From positions 4,898,001 to 4,962,000 of the forward strand of contig NC_023036.2 of NCBI RefSeq assembly GCF_000317305.3: a DNA stretch of 64,000 bases. The letters run 5' to 3'. A program made the position numbers and the translations under genes. Positions 51,403 to 61,143 of this stretch are shown here, in pieces. Position 1 is the first letter of the stretch; the number at the start of each line of letters is the position of its first letter. This stretch comes from Mycolicibacterium neoaurum VKM Ac-1815D (GTDB lineage Bacteria; Actinomycetota; Actinomycetes; Mycobacteriales; Mycobacteriaceae). The notes under the pieces were generated by a model, which saw only the letters and a program-made list of their open reading frames with translations, did no database searches and was not told where the DNA came from.

Positions 51403-51413
51403 GTAACCGTTAC
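51403..51413. promoter_or_regulatory. Short inverted repeat upstream of desA1
   Basis: GTAAC-C-GTTAC, a 5-base inverted repeat, lies about 88 bases before the desA1 ATG within the 121-base leader. desA1 is known to be under repressor control in mycobacteria, but I cannot match this sequence to a known site. Confidence 0.35.
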
Positions 51414-51500
51414 GCGACTCACGTTGACGGAACTTGAATGTCACCGCGAGACACAGATATATTGACTGCAACCAACAGGTACAGATACATCGGAGGGTCC

Positions 51501-52511
51501 ATGACCGAGGAACTGAGCGATCTGCAGCTCCTGCACGAGCTCGAGCCCGTGGTGGAAAAGCAGATCAACCGGCACCTGAGCATGCGCAAGGACTGGAACC
51601 CCCACGACTACATCCCGTGGTCGGACGGCAAGAACTTCTACGCCCTCGGCGGCCAGGAGTGGGATCCCGAGCAGTCCAAGCTCTCCGAGGTCGCGCGCAT
51701 CGCGATGATCACCAACCTGTTGACCGAGGACAATCTGCCCTCGTACCACCGCGAGATCGCGATGAATTTCAGCATGGACGGCCCGTGGGGTTTCTGGGTC
51801 AACCGCTGGACCGCCGAGGAGAACCGGCACGGTATCGCCCTGCGCGATTACCTGCTGGTCACCCGCGCCATCGACCCGATCGAACTCGAAGAGCTGCGCG
51901 TGGAGCAGGTCACCCGCGGCTTCTCCCCCGGCCAGAACCTGCAGGGCGGCGACGAGCTGTTCGCCCAGAGCCTGTTCGACTCCGTCATCTACGTGACGTT
52001 CCAGGAGCTGGCCACCCGCGTCAGCCACCGCAACACCGGCCGCGCCTGCAATGACACCGTCGCCGACCAGCTGCTCGGCCGCATCTCCGCCGACGAGAAC
52101 CTGCACATGATCTTCTACCGCGACGTGTCGGCCGCCGGTATGGAGATCGCACCCAACCAGGCGATGAAGTCGCTGCACAAGATCCTCACCAACTTCAAGA
52201 TGCCCGGCTACACCATCCCCGATTTCCGCCGCAAGGCCGTCGTCATCGCCACCGGCGGGGTCTACGACCCGCGCATCCACCTCGACGACATCGTGATGCC
52301 GGTGCTCAAGAAGTGGCGCATCTTCGAACGCGAGGATTTCACCGGTGAGGGCGCCAAGTTGCGCGACGAGCTGGCCAAGCACGTCGAAGAGCTCGAGGAG
52401 ACCTGCGAGAAGTTCGAGATCGCCAAGGAACGCCGCCTGGAGCGGGAGCGCAAGGTCGCCGAGAAGAAGGCGATGAAGAACCTGCTGGTGAGCTCCTCCG
52501 CAGCCGGATGA
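51501..52511 (+). CDS. desA1: Acyl-ACP desaturase DesA1
   Basis: This 336-residue soluble di-iron desaturase introduces a double bond in acyl chains feeding mycolic acid synthesis and is essential in M. tuberculosis and M. smegmatis. It closely matches Rv0824c: LQLLHELEPVVEKQINRHLS, DWNPHDYIPWSDGKNFYALG, GGVYDPRIHLDDIVMPVLKK. The two di-iron half-sites are WTAEENRHGIALRDY (EENRH) and GRISADENLHMIFYRDV (DENLH). GGAGGG precedes ATG 51501. Its stop overlaps dusB. Confidence 0.95.
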   Translation: MTEELSDLQLLHELEPVVEKQINRHLSMRKDWNPHDYIPWSDGKNFYALGGQEWDPEQSKLSEVARIAMITNLLTEDNLPSYHREIAMNFSMDGPWGFWVNRWTAEENRHGIALRDYLLVTRAIDPIELEELRVEQVTRGFSPGQNLQGGDELFAQSLFDSVIYVTFQELATRVSHRNTGRACNDTVADQLLGRISADENLHMIFYRDVSAAGMEIAPNQAMKSLHKILTNFKMPGYTIPDFRRKAVVIATGGVYDPRIHLDDIVMPVLKKWRIFEREDFTGEGAKLRDELAKHVEELEETCEKFEIAKERRLERERKVAEKKAMKNLLVSSSAAG

Positions 52512-53680
52512 CGCTGCTCGACAATCCGCCGACGGCCCGATCTGCCCTGCAGATCGGGCCGATCGCATTGCGTTCGCCTGTCGTCCTGGCCCCGATGGCC
52601 GGCGTCACCAACGTCGCGTTCCGCACACTGTGCCGCGAGCTGGAGATGGCCCGCGCCGGCACCATCAGCGGCCTGTACGTCTGCGAGATGGTGACCGCAC
52701 GCGCCCTGGTTGAACGCCATCCGGTCACCATGCACATGACCACCTTCGCCCCGGATGAGACGCCACGCTCGCTGCAGCTCTACACCGTCGACCCCGAGAC
52801 CACCTATCGCGCGGCCAAGATGATCGCCGACGAGGGCCTGGCCGATCACATCGACATGAACTTCGGCTGCCCGGTGCCCAAGGTCACCAAGCGCGGCGGC
52901 GGCGCGGCCATCCCGTTCAAGCGGCGGCTGTTCGGTCAGATCATCGGGGCGGCCGTCCGCGGTATCGAGGGCACACCGATCCCCGTCACGGCGAAATTCC
53001 GGGTCGGCATCGACGATGAGCACACCACGCACCTGGATGCCGGGCGCATCGCCGAGCAGGAGGGTGCTGCCGCCGTCGCGCTGCACGCTCGCACCGCCGC
53101 CCAGCGCTACTCCGGCGCGGCCGATTGGTCACGCATCGCCGAACTCAAACAACACGTGACCGGCATCCCGGTGTTGGGCAACGGTGACATCTTCGACGCC
53201 CGCGACGCGGTGGCCATGATGTCGCAGACCGGATGTGACGGAGTCGTCATCGGACGCGGGTGCCTCGGCAGGCCCTGGCTTTTCGCCGAACTGTCCGCCG
53301 TCTTCAACGACCGCCCGATTCCCACCCCGCCCACCCTCGGCGAGGTCACCGATATCGTGCGGCGCCACGGTGAGCTGCTCGCCGAGCACTTCGGTGTGGA
53401 CAAGGGCATGCGTGACATTCGCAAGCACGTCGCCTGGTACCTGCACGGTTTCCCCGTCGGCGGCGATTCCAGGCGGGCATTGGCGCTGGTCAAGACCGTC
53501 GAGGAGCTCGACGAACTGCTGGCCCAGCTGGACCAGGACGCACCGTTCCCCGAGGTGGGTGACGGCCCGCGCGGCCGACAGGGTTCGCCGGGATCGGTGT
53601 CGCTGCCCGCGGGTTGGCTCGACGATCCCGACGACGACACCGTGCCCGAGGCCGCCGATGTGATGCACTCCGGCGGCTGA
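52508..53680 (+). CDS. dusB: tRNA-dihydrouridine synthase DusB
   Basis: This 390-residue FMN enzyme reduces uridines in the tRNA D-loop. SPVVLAPMAGVTNVAFRTLC opens the TIM barrel. The catalytic Cys is in DHIDMNFGCPVPKVTKRGGG. TAKFRVGIDDEHTTHLDAGR and AAVALHARTAAQRYSGAADW follow, and the FMN phosphate site is DGVVIGRGCLGRPWLF. It overlaps the desA1 stop (ATGA). It corresponds to Rv0823c. Confidence 0.92.
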   Translation: MTLLDNPPTARSALQIGPIALRSPVVLAPMAGVTNVAFRTLCRELEMARAGTISGLYVCEMVTARALVERHPVTMHMTTFAPDETPRSLQLYTVDPETTYRAAKMIADEGLADHIDMNFGCPVPKVTKRGGGAAIPFKRRLFGQIIGAAVRGIEGTPIPVTAKFRVGIDDEHTTHLDAGRIAEQEGAAAVALHARTAAQRYSGAADWSRIAELKQHVTGIPVLGNGDIFDARDAVAMMSQTGCDGVVIGRGCLGRPWLFAELSAVFNDRPIPTPPTLGEVTDIVRRHGELLAEHFGVDKGMRDIRKHVAWYLHGFPVGGDSRRALALVKTVEELDELLAQLDQDAPFPEVGDGPRGRQGSPGSVSLPAGWLDDPDDDTVPEAADVMHSGG

Positions 53681-53901
53681 GCCGAGATGGTCCCGAGACC
53701 GCTCCGTCACTGCACTGCGCTGGCCGACGCTCAGGTTGTCTCAGTACGATGAGTGCCCACGTACCCGGACTCCGGTGGCGCGGCCGGGCATGGGCCTGCT
53801 ACAAGAAGTAGTGCGCCGCGTCCGAACGCAGTATCCGGGCAGCCCGTACGACATCCGTGCGCAACGGCGCGCACGCCCCACGAGCCGAAGGTCGGTAGGA
53901 C

Positions 53902-55974
53902 ATGAGTGACGGCGACAACGCCACTCCTGGCCGGCCCGACCGTGCGCGCGGTGACAACGATTGGCTTACCCGATCGGAGCGACCGGCACCAGGCGCCGCG
54001 CCGTGGGAGCGCGCCGGCACGCCAGACACGAATGACCGGGACACGAGTACCCCGCAGACCAATCCTCAGGACACCGGCAATCACACCGATGGCGTCACCG
54101 TCGCCGATCTGATCGCCAAGCTGGCCGCCGACAACCCGAACAGCACCGGGCGCAGGCGGCGCCGGGCGACCGATGAGGCGGTCGAGGAGTCCGGCTCCGT
54201 CGTACCCGAGACCGACGCCGAGATCACCGACCCGGTGGCCCCGGTCGAGGCCGTCATCTTCGAACCCGAGACATCCCACGCCGATGGGCTGGAGCCGCCG
54301 ACCGAGGTGATGTACGTCCCGTCGGCGTACGCCCCCGAACTTCCCGACCTCGCCGCCGCCCGGCCGCCCGTGCACGCCGCGCGCCCCCGGCACCATGCCG
54401 GTCGCACCGCGCGCAATGCCGGCCGGGTCGCCGCAGCGCTGGCCGCGATCTGCGCCCTGCTGGTGACCGGCGGGGCCTGGCAGTGGCAGTCGATGAAGAA
54501 CAACAGCCTCAATCAGGTGTCCGCACTGGACCTCAACTCGCGCGACATTCTTGACCCCAACAAGCAGTTCGGCGACGAGAACTTCCTCATCGTGGGCACC
54601 GACAGCCGCCTGGGCGCCAATTCCGAGGTCGGCGCGGGCACCACCGATGATGCCGCCGGCGCGCGGTCGGACACCATCATGCTGGTCAACATCCCGGCCG
54701 ACCGTAAGCGCGTGGTCGCGGTCTCGTTCCCACGCGATCTGGCCATCACACCGATGAAGTGCGAGCCGTGGGACCCCGAGACCCGTGCCTATGGCCCGAT
54801 CACCGACCCGGAATCCCCGATGTACGGGATGGACGAGGCGTACACCGAGACCAAGCTGAACTCCGCCTACGCCGTCGGCGGGCCCAAGTGCCTGGTGAAG
54901 GTGATCCAGAAGCTCTCCGGACTGTCGGTGAACCGGTTCATGGCCATCGACTTCACCGGATTCTCGAAGATGGTCGACGCGCTCGGCGGCGTCGAGGTGT
55001 GCAGCACCACCCCGCTGGAGGACTACGAGCTGGGCACCGTGCTGGCCACCCCGGGCCGCCAGATCGTCGACGGTCACACCGCACTGAACTATGTGCGGGC
55101 CCGGCAGGTCACCACCGAGTTCAACGGCGACTACGGCCGCATCAAGCGTCAGCAGCTGTTCCTGTCCTCGCTGCTGCGCTCGATGATCTCCAAAGAGGTG
55201 TTCTTCAGCCTGTCGAAGCTCAACAACGTGGTGAACATGTTCATCGAGGACAGCTACGTCGACAACATCAAGACCAAGGACCTGGTCGATCTCGGCCAGT
55301 CGGTGCAGGGTGTCAACGCCGGGCGCATCACCTTCGTCACGGTGCCCACCACCGGTTACGCCGACGACTACGGCAACGAGCAGCCCCGCGTCGACGATAT
55401 GGCCGCGCTGTTCGCCGCGATCATCGACGACGATCCGCTGCCCGAAGAGCACAACGACGACAGCAGCCCGGTCCCGCCGGCACCCGAAAACCACGGCGGC
55501 TCAAGCACCCCCACCACCGACGCGAACGGTGCCGAAACCGTCGACGCGGTCGCCACCGATCCCGGTGCGGTGACCGTGCGGGTGTCCAACTCCACCGGCC
55601 AGTCCGGACTGGCCGCCAACGCCGCCTCCGTTCTGCAGCAGCACGGTTTCCAGGTCGACACACCCGACGACTACCCCGGCCCGCTGCATTCCACGACGGT
55701 GTTCTTCTCCCCCGGCAACGAGCAGGCCGCGGCGACCGTCGCATCGTCGTTCCACAACGCGACCATCGAGCGCACCACCGGGATGGGCGATGTGGTGCGG
55801 GTCGTGCTCGGCACGGACTTCACCTCCGTCACGCCGCCGTCGCCCAGCGGTTCGACCGTCCAGGTCCAGATGGTCCGCGGCACCTCGTCCTCTTCGTCGT
55901 CCTCGGGAGCCACGACCACCGAGCTACCGGAGGACCTCACCGTCACCAACGCAGCGGACACCACCTGCGAGTAG
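53902..55974 (+). CDS. LytR-CpsA-Psr (LCP) family protein with LytR_C domain
   Basis: This is a 690-residue membrane-anchored LCP protein (Rv0822c-like). LCP enzymes transfer glycopolymers such as arabinogalactan to peptidoglycan. Residues 1-165 are a disordered cytoplasmic part rich in Asp, Pro and Arg. The single helix is near 173-190 (VAAALAAICALLVTGGAW). The LCP domain spans about 225-470 (ENFLIVGTDSRLGAN, RSDTIMLVNIPADRKRVVAV, SFPRDLAITP, MAIDFTGFSKMVDALGGVEV). The LytR_C domain is near 555-645 (VTVRVSNSTGQSGLAANAAS). The tail is Ser/Thr-rich. It is preceded by a 221-base gap and followed by phoY2. Confidence 0.9.
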   Translation: MSDGDNATPGRPDRARGDNDWLTRSERPAPGAAPWERAGTPDTNDRDTSTPQTNPQDTGNHTDGVTVADLIAKLAADNPNSTGRRRRRATDEAVEESGSVVPETDAEITDPVAPVEAVIFEPETSHADGLEPPTEVMYVPSAYAPELPDLAAARPPVHAARPRHHAGRTARNAGRVAAALAAICALLVTGGAWQWQSMKNNSLNQVSALDLNSRDILDPNKQFGDENFLIVGTDSRLGANSEVGAGTTDDAAGARSDTIMLVNIPADRKRVVAVSFPRDLAITPMKCEPWDPETRAYGPITDPESPMYGMDEAYTETKLNSAYAVGGPKCLVKVIQKLSGLSVNRFMAIDFTGFSKMVDALGGVEVCSTTPLEDYELGTVLATPGRQIVDGHTALNYVRARQVTTEFNGDYGRIKRQQLFLSSLLRSMISKEVFFSLSKLNNVVNMFIEDSYVDNIKTKDLVDLGQSVQGVNAGRITFVTVPTTGYADDYGNEQPRVDDMAALFAAIIDDDPLPEEHNDDSSPVPPAPENHGGSSTPTTDANGAETVDAVATDPGAVTVRVSNSTGQSGLAANAASVLQQHGFQVDTPDDYPGPLHSTTVFFSPGNEQAAATVASSFHNATIERTTGMGDVVRVVLGTDFTSVTPPSPSGSTVQVQMVRGTSSSSSSSGATTTELPEDLTVTNAADTTCE

Positions 55975-56009
55975 GGCGGTAGGACCGATACCCAGGCCAT
56001 CCATGGGCA

Positions 56010-56026
56010 TTCACCTTTCGTTCACC
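56010..56026 (+). promoter_or_regulatory. PHO-box-like direct repeat upstream of phoY2
   Basis: TTCACC occurs at 56010-56015 and 56021-56026, an 11-base direct-repeat period matching the actinobacterial PHO box (GTTCACC-n4-GTTCACC) bound by RegX3/PhoP-type regulators. It lies 45 bases upstream of the phoY2 start. Confidence 0.7.
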
Positions 56027-56070
56027 TGTGGCGCCGTGACCTGCAAGCTCGCTGAACGTAAGGTATTCAC

Positions 56071-56736
56071 ATGCGTACTGCGTACCAGGAACAACTGTCG
56101 TCCTTGACCGTTCAGCTCAGCGAGATGTGTGGGCTGGCCGGTGTGGCGATGGAGCGCGCAACCCAGGCCCTTCTGCAGGCCGATCTGGCGCTGGCCGAGC
56201 AGGTGATCTCCGAACAGGATCGGCTCGGTGAGATCCGGGTGCGCGCCGAAGAGGCCGCGTTCATGCTGCTCGCGCTGCAGGGTCCGGTCGCCGGCGATCT
56301 GCGCGCCATCGTCAGCGGTATCCAGATCATCGCCGATATCGACCGGATGGGCGCGCTGGCCCTGCATGTGGCCAAGATCGCGCGGCGCCGCCACCCCCAG
56401 CACGCACTGCCCGAGGAGGTCAACGGGTACTTCGCCGAAATGGGGCGGGTGGCAGTCGACTTGGCCCACAGTGCGCGCGAGGTGCTCGACACCCTCGATC
56501 CGGAGAAGGCTCGCCAGATCCGCGACGAGGACGATGCGATGGATGATCTGCACCGACATCTGTTCTCGGTGCTGATGGACAAGGACTGGAAGCACGGTGT
56601 CACCGCCGCCGTCGATGTCACGCTGTTGAGCCGTTTCTACGAGCGGTTCGCCGACCACGCGGTCGAGATCTCCCGCCGGGTCATCTTCACCGCCACCGGC
56701 GAGCTGCCCGAGGACAACCTGGCCGAACCGCAGTAG
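56071..56736 (+). CDS. phoY2: Phosphate-uptake regulator PhoU-type (PhoY2)
   Basis: This 221-residue two-domain helical PhoU protein restrains SenX3-RegX3 signalling when phosphate is plentiful. [20 protein letters not shown] opens it. The two domains carry metal-cluster motifs [15 protein letters not shown] and [20 protein letters not shown]. The central [20 protein letters not shown] is typical. It matches M. tuberculosis Rv0821c. A PHO-box-like repeat lies upstream. It converges with a MarR gene 10 bases away. Confidence 0.92.
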   Translation: MRTAYQEQLSSLTVQLSEMCGLAGVAMERATQALLQADLALAEQVISEQDRLGEIRVRAEEAAFMLLALQGPVAGDLRAIVSGIQIIADIDRMGALALHVAKIARRRHPQHALPEEVNGYFAEMGRVAVDLAHSAREVLDTLDPEKARQIRDEDDAMDDLHRHLFSVLMDKDWKHGVTAAVDVTLLSRFYERFADHAVEISRRVIFTATGELPEDNLAEPQ

Positions 56737-56746
56737 CCGGCAGCTC

Positions 56747-57259
56747 TCACGAACCGTCGGCGACGATCCGCACCCCGTCGCGGCCCGCCGCCATCAGGTC
56801 GGCCAGCACCTTCTCCACGATCTGGAGTTCGGCACTGGTGTAGCGGTTCAGGAACGCCCGCCTGCCCAGGTCCATCTCCTCGTGCAGCCGGCGGTGCGCG
56901 GCAGCGACCAGTTCGCCGTCCGCGGTGAGCGTCAGCTGGGTCTCCTTGCGGTTGCCGGGGACCGGACCGCGGTGCACCAGTCCAGCCTCGACCAGCCGGT
57001 GGACGTGCTTGCTGACGGTGCCCTTCAGCTGTCGTGACCGAGCTGCCAATCCGACCAGGCTCGACGGGCCGTCGGCCAGCTCGGCAAGCAGGTGCACCGA
57101 CAGCTGAGGGAGCTCACGGATCGGCCCCGCCAACCGCTGCGGGCAGCGCGCCACCATGAAATCGCGCTCCGGGTCGCCGTCGGAGTCGCCTTCGAACTTG
57201 TCCCCCACCGCGTCGATCAGCTGGTTGATGTCCTCGATCAGCCGCGACTTGGTTTTCAC
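56747..57259 (-). CDS. MarR-family transcriptional regulator
   Basis: This 170-residue winged-helix MarR protein has recognition helix region SRQLKGTVSKHVHRLVEAGL and wing VPGNRKETQLTLTADGELVA. The start GTG 57259 (KTKSRLIEDINQLIDAVGDK) is chosen because upstream in-frame codons turn Arg/Ser-rich. It is divergent from the MDR oxidoreductase. The gap holds a perfect 14-base palindrome and related half sites, suggesting autoregulation and control of the neighbour. Confidence 0.85.
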   Translation of the reverse strand: MKTKSRLIEDINQLIDAVGDKFEGDSDGDPERDFMVARCPQRLAGPIRELPQLSVHLLAELADGPSSLVGLAARSRQLKGTVSKHVHRLVEAGLVHRGPVPGNRKETQLTLTADGELVAAAHRRLHEEMDLGRRAFLNRYTSAELQIVEKVLADLMAAGRDGVRIVADGS

Positions 57260-57298
57260 GGAAACAATATTGCCATCTGCCGCCGCGCGCCGTACATT

Positions 57299-57312
57299 GT
57301 TTCTATAGAAAC
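57299..57312. promoter_or_regulatory. 14-bp palindrome, probable MarR operator
   Basis: GTTTCTATAGAAAC is a perfect palindrome in the 80-base gap between marR and the oxidoreductase. Related half-site pairs occur on both sides (GTTTTC-ACG-GAAAC at the marR start, TTTC-TCAG-GAAA near 57315). Several copies around one gap favour a regulator site. Confidence 0.65.
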
Positions 57313-57339
57313 CATTTCTCAGGAAACACAGGAGTCGCC

Positions 57340-58311
57340 ATGAAGGCCGCCGTGATCGACCGATGGGGGCACCCGCCCCGCTACACCGACTTCCCGGATC
57401 CAGAGCCCGGGGACGGCACACTGACCGCCACCGTCGAGGCCAGTGCGCTGACGAATCTGACGAAGGGCATCGGGAACGGAACCCACTACGCCAGCAGGGA
57501 ATTGGGCTTACCGATGATCCCCGGCGTGGACGGTGTCGCGCGACTCGACGACGGCAGACGGGTGTACACCGGCGCGGTGCCACCGTACGGAATGCTGGCC
57601 GAGCGCACCCTGCTCAACGCACGCGACATGGTGGAGCTGCCCGACGGGATCGACGCCGTCACCGCGGCCGCCGTCCCCAATCCGGGCATATCGTCCTGGC
57701 TGGCACTCGAACACGCCGCGGCACTACGACCCGGTGAACACGTGCTGATCCTCGGGGCCACCGGTGTCACCGGTTCGCTCGCCGCACAGCTGGCGGCATC
57801 GGTGTTCGGCGCAGCGCGGGTGGTCGTCGCCGGCCGCGACACCACCCGGCTGGCCTGGCTACGCACCGTCGGGGCTGACGACGTCATCGACCTGCGCAAT
57901 GACGATGTGCGCGCCAGGGTCCGCGCCCTGCACGCCGAGCAGCCCTTCGACGTCGTGCTGGACTACCTGTGGGGCGACCCCGCGGCGCAGGTGCTCGCCG
58001 CCCTCGCCGACGGCCCCACCGGCAGCTATCACCGCACCCGGTTCGTCCAGGTCGGCGCGATGGCCGATCCGACGATGCCGCTGCCCGCCGCGCTGCTGCG
58101 CAGTACCGGTATCCAGCTCCGCGGGGTCGGAATCGGCAGCGTCCCGCCCGCGGTCCTGGCCTCGGCGCGTGCCGAGGCACTGCCCCGGCTGTTCGACATG
58201 GTCGGCAACGGCAGTCTCGAACTGCGCACGGCCGCAAGACCGCTGGCCGATATCGCCGACGCGTGGACCACGACCGACCCGTCCGGCACGCGGGTGGTGC
58301 TCACACCCTGA
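57340..58311 (+). CDS. MDR-family quinone oxidoreductase-like protein
   Basis: This 323-residue medium-chain dehydrogenase lacks the zinc-binding Cys/His set, so it belongs to the quinone oxidoreductase side. Opening MKAAVIDRWGHPPRYTDFPD; GLPMIPGVDGVARLDDG; cofactor loop GEHVLILGATGVTGSLAAQL; RVVVAGRDTTRLAWLRTVGA with a basic residue suggesting NADPH; FDVVLDYLWGDPAAQVL. AGGAG precedes ATG 57340. It is divergent from the MarR gene and probably repressed by it, which suggests a response to a quinone or electrophile. Confidence 0.85.
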   Translation: MKAAVIDRWGHPPRYTDFPDPEPGDGTLTATVEASALTNLTKGIGNGTHYASRELGLPMIPGVDGVARLDDGRRVYTGAVPPYGMLAERTLLNARDMVELPDGIDAVTAAAVPNPGISSWLALEHAAALRPGEHVLILGATGVTGSLAAQLAASVFGAARVVVAGRDTTRLAWLRTVGADDVIDLRNDDVRARVRALHAEQPFDVVLDYLWGDPAAQVLAALADGPTGSYHRTRFVQVGAMADPTMPLPAALLRSTGIQLRGVGIGSVPPAVLASARAEALPRLFDMVGNGSLELRTAARPLADIADAWTTTDPSGTRVVLTP

Positions 58312-58320
58312 CGGCGCGGG

Positions 58321-59097
58321 CTAGCCGAACCGACCGGAGATGTAATCCTCGGTGGCCTTCTGGGTCGGGTTGGAGAAGATCTTCTCGGTGTCGTCGATCT
58401 CGATGAGCTGACCGGGCTTACCGGTGGCCTCGAGGTTGAAGAACGCCGTCTGATCAGAGACGCGGGCGGCCTGCTGCATGTTGTGCGTGACGATCACGAT
58501 GGTGAAGTCCTGCTTCAGCTCCGAGATCAGATCCTCGATCGCCAGCGTCGAGATCGGGTCGAGCGCCGAACAGGGCTCATCCATCAGCAACACGTCGGGC
58601 TGCACGGCAATGGCGCGGGCGATGCAGAGTCGCTGCTGCTGACCGCCCGAGAGACCGCCACCGGGCTTGTCGAGGCGATCCTTGACCTCGTTCCACAGGT
58701 TGGCGCCCTTGAGCGAACGCTCGGTCACCTCGTCGAGGGTCTTCTTGCTGCGCACACCCTGCAGTTTCAGGCCCGCCACCACGTTGTCGCGGATGGACAT
58801 GGTGGGGAACGGGTTCGGGCGCTGGAACACCATGCCGATGGTCTTGCGCACACCCACCGGATCGACACCCGAGCCATAGATGTCGTCACCGTCGAGCAGC
58901 ACCGAGCCCTTGACGTAGGCGCCCGGGATCACCTCGTGCATGCGGTTGAGCGTGCGAAGCACGGTCGACTTACCGCAGCCCGAGGGGCCGATGAATGCGG
59001 TCACGCTGCGCGGCTCCACCGACAGCGAGACGTTCTGCACGGCGTGGAAAGCGCCGTAGTAGATGTTGACGTCTTTCAGATCCAGGCGTTTGGCCAT
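58321..59097 (-). CDS. pstB: Phosphate ABC transporter ATPase PstB (PhoT)
   Basis: This is the 258-residue ATP-binding subunit of the high-affinity phosphate importer. Walker [21 protein letters not shown] is near residue 38. It also has the Q-loop [12 protein letters not shown], signature [18 protein letters not shown], Walker [17 protein letters not shown] and H-loop [16 protein letters not shown] 59097 is the family start. It is the last gene of pstSCAB, and the position next to phoY2 and mshD corresponds to Rv0820. Confidence 0.95.
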   Translation of the reverse strand: MAKRLDLKDVNIYYGAFHAVQNVSLSVEPRSVTAFIGPSGCGKSTVLRTLNRMHEVIPGAYVKGSVLLDGDDIYGSGVDPVGVRKTIGMVFQRPNPFPTMSIRDNVVAGLKLQGVRSKKTLDEVTERSLKGANLWNEVKDRLDKPGGGLSGGQQQRLCIARAIAVQPDVLLMDEPCSALDPISTLAIEDLISELKQDFTIVIVTHNMQQAARVSDQTAFFNLEATGKPGQLIEIDDTEKIFSNPTQKATEDYISGRFG

Positions 59098-59108
59098 CTC
59101 GGATACTC

Positions 59109-60023
59109 CTAAACCTTTTTCGGGGCAAAGAATTTGGCGATGAATCGCGCACCCACGTTGAGCACCGCGATCAGGACGACGAGGGTGAGAGCGGCGCCCC
59201 AGAGCCGGTCGGTGGGGACCGGGTTGGCCCCGGCGCCAGCCGAGGTCTGGTCGAACATCATGCCGGGCAGCGAACCCATGAACCCGCTGAACATGTCGAA
59301 GTTCATCGCCTGGGCGTAGCCGACCAGGATCAGCAGCGGTGCGGTCTCGCCCATCACGCGGGCCAGAGACAGCAGCACACCGGTGACGATGCCCGACAGC
59401 GCGGTGGGCACCACGATGGCCGAGATGGTCTTCCACTTCGGCACACCCAGTGCGTAGCTGGCCTCGCGCAGATCCATCGGCACGATGCGCAACATCTCCT
59501 CGGTGGAGCGCACGATCACCGGGATCATCAGCAACACCAGTGCCAGCGACACCGCGAAGCCCGAACGCTGGAAGCCCAGGGTGGCCACCCAGAGTGCGTA
59601 GATGAACAGCGCCGCCACGATCGAGGGCACCCCGGTCAGGATGTCGACCATGAAGGTGGTGATCTTGCCCAGCCGGGTGCCGCCGCCGTACTCCACCAGG
59701 TAGATGGCGACGAAGATGCCGATGGGGATGGAGATGACGGCGCAGACCAACGCCTGCAGCAGCGATCCGACGATGGCGTGATAGGCACCGCCGCCCGCGG
59801 CGAACGCCGTCATACCGGCCTGCGAGTTCATCCACCAGGTGCTCGAGGTGACGACCCCGATGCCCTTGGAGACCACCGTGTAGAGCACCCACAGCAGCGG
59901 GACGATGGCCACCACGACCGAGGCGGTGACCAGGATGGTGGCCAGCTTGTCGGTCACTTTCCGGCGACCGCTGACACCCTGGAAGGTCGGGGCCTTGACC
60001 GGCTTCTCCAGCGCTGCGGTCAT
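59109..60023 (-). CDS. pstA: Phosphate ABC transporter permease PstA
   Basis: This 304-residue permease has six hydrophobic helices. Segments [20 protein letters not shown] and [20 protein letters not shown] are typical. The EAA-type coupling loop is [20 protein letters not shown], followed by [20 protein letters not shown]. The ATG overlaps the pstC stop by four bases and it precedes pstB by 11 bases. Confidence 0.94.
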   Translation of the reverse strand: MTAALEKPVKAPTFQGVSGRRKVTDKLATILVTASVVVAIVPLLWVLYTVVSKGIGVVTSSTWWMNSQAGMTAFAAGGGAYHAIVGSLLQALVCAVISIPIGIFVAIYLVEYGGGTRLGKITTFMVDILTGVPSIVAALFIYALWVATLGFQRSGFAVSLALVLLMIPVIVRSTEEMLRIVPMDLREASYALGVPKWKTISAIVVPTALSGIVTGVLLSLARVMGETAPLLILVGYAQAMNFDMFSGFMGSLPGMMFDQTSAGAGANPVPTDRLWGAALTLVVLIAVLNVGARFIAKFFAPKKV

Positions 60024-61093
60024 GATGCGGACCTGTCCTTTCCGGAGACCGCGGCACGCGCCAGCGAGTTCACCACGAACGTGAGGATGAACAGCACCAA
60101 ACCGGCCGCGATATAGGCGCCCGCCTTGTACTGGTCGTTGAATTCCGATGCTGCCGAAGCGATCTTGCTGGCAAAGGTGAAGCCACCGTCGAACAGCGAC
60201 CAGCCGAACGCGGTCTGGGTGCCGCGCAGGATGATCAGTAGCGCGATCGTCTCACCGAGTGCGCGGCCCAGTCCCAGCATCGCCCCGGAGATGTAGCCGG
60301 ACATCCCGAACGGCAGCACCGTGGTGCGCACGACCTCCCAGCGGGTGGCACCGAGGGCCAACGCCGCCTCGATCTGGCCGCGCGGGGTCTGGACGAAGAC
60401 CTCGCGGGTGACCGCGGTGATGATCGGCAGGATCATCACCGCGAGCACGATGCCCGCGGTGAAGATGGTGCCGCCGCCGGCCACCGAGGCGTTGCCGGTG
60501 GAGAACAGGAACAGCCAGCTCAAGTTCTCGTTGAGCCACACCGCGACCGGTTTGATCGCCGGTGCGAGGACATACAGGCCCCACACGCCGTAGATGATCG
60601 AGGGAACCGCGGCCAGTAGATCGACCATGTAGGCCAGCGGGCCCTTGACCCGCTTGTGCGCGTAGTTGGTCAGATAGATCGCGATACCCAGCGCGATGGG
60701 CATCGCCAGCACCAGCGCGAACACCGAGACGAACACCGTCACCTGGAGCAGGTCCAGGATGCCGAAGCTCATCGCCGAGGTGTCCGTGGTGACCCAGTTG
60801 CCGCCGAACAGGAAGAAGTTCTGCTCGTTGCGCTGCAGCGCCGGGATGGCGCGCCACAGCAGGAAGAAACCGATGGCGGCGATGATCGCGATGACGAGTA
60901 CACCCGAACCGGTGGCGAGACCGCTGAAGATGCGGTCGCCGGGGCGGACCTTCGTGTTCCTCGACGGGTTCGTCGAGATGGGTGAGGGCTCGGGGAACGG
61001 TGCGGCCAATGCCTCACCCGACCCCGAGTCGGCTGGATTCGGAATAGTCACTGAGTTCCCGTCTGAACCCTTGTCGATACCTTTGTACGTCAT
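60020..61093 (-). CDS. pstC: Phosphate ABC transporter permease PstC
   Basis: This 357-residue permease has a longer hydrophilic N-terminus and six helices. Segments are [60 protein letters not shown] and the EAA loop [20 protein letters not shown], followed by [20 protein letters not shown]. It lies 50 bases downstream of pstS. Confidence 0.94.
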   Translation of the reverse strand: MTYKGIDKGSDGNSVTIPNPADSGSGEALAAPFPEPSPISTNPSRNTKVRPGDRIFSGLATGSGVLVIAIIAAIGFFLLWRAIPALQRNEQNFFLFGGNWVTTDTSAMSFGILDLLQVTVFVSVFALVLAMPIALGIAIYLTNYAHKRVKGPLAYMVDLLAAVPSIIYGVWGLYVLAPAIKPVAVWLNENLSWLFLFSTGNASVAGGGTIFTAGIVLAVMILPIITAVTREVFVQTPRGQIEAALALGATRWEVVRTTVLPFGMSGYISGAMLGLGRALGETIALLIILRGTQTAFGWSLFDGGFTFASKIASAASEFNDQYKAGAYIAAGLVLFILTFVVNSLARAAVSGKDRSAS

Positions 61094-61143
61094 TCGGTCC
61101 CCGCACCCATCCTCGCGTCGAATTCGCCGATGTGCCAGTGCAA

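Noticed and set aside
53681-53901. A possible small gene or RNA in the 221-base gap between dusB and the LCP gene
   Set aside because: No frame with coding character, no hairpin with a T-run and no recognisable motif was seen. It probably holds only the LCP promoter.
58321-60057. A long minus-strand frame that could be read as a PstA-PstB fusion
   Set aside because: The part before [10 protein letters not shown] at 59097 is out of frame with pstA and is Arg/Gly/His-rich noise. pstA is intact in another frame with normal length.
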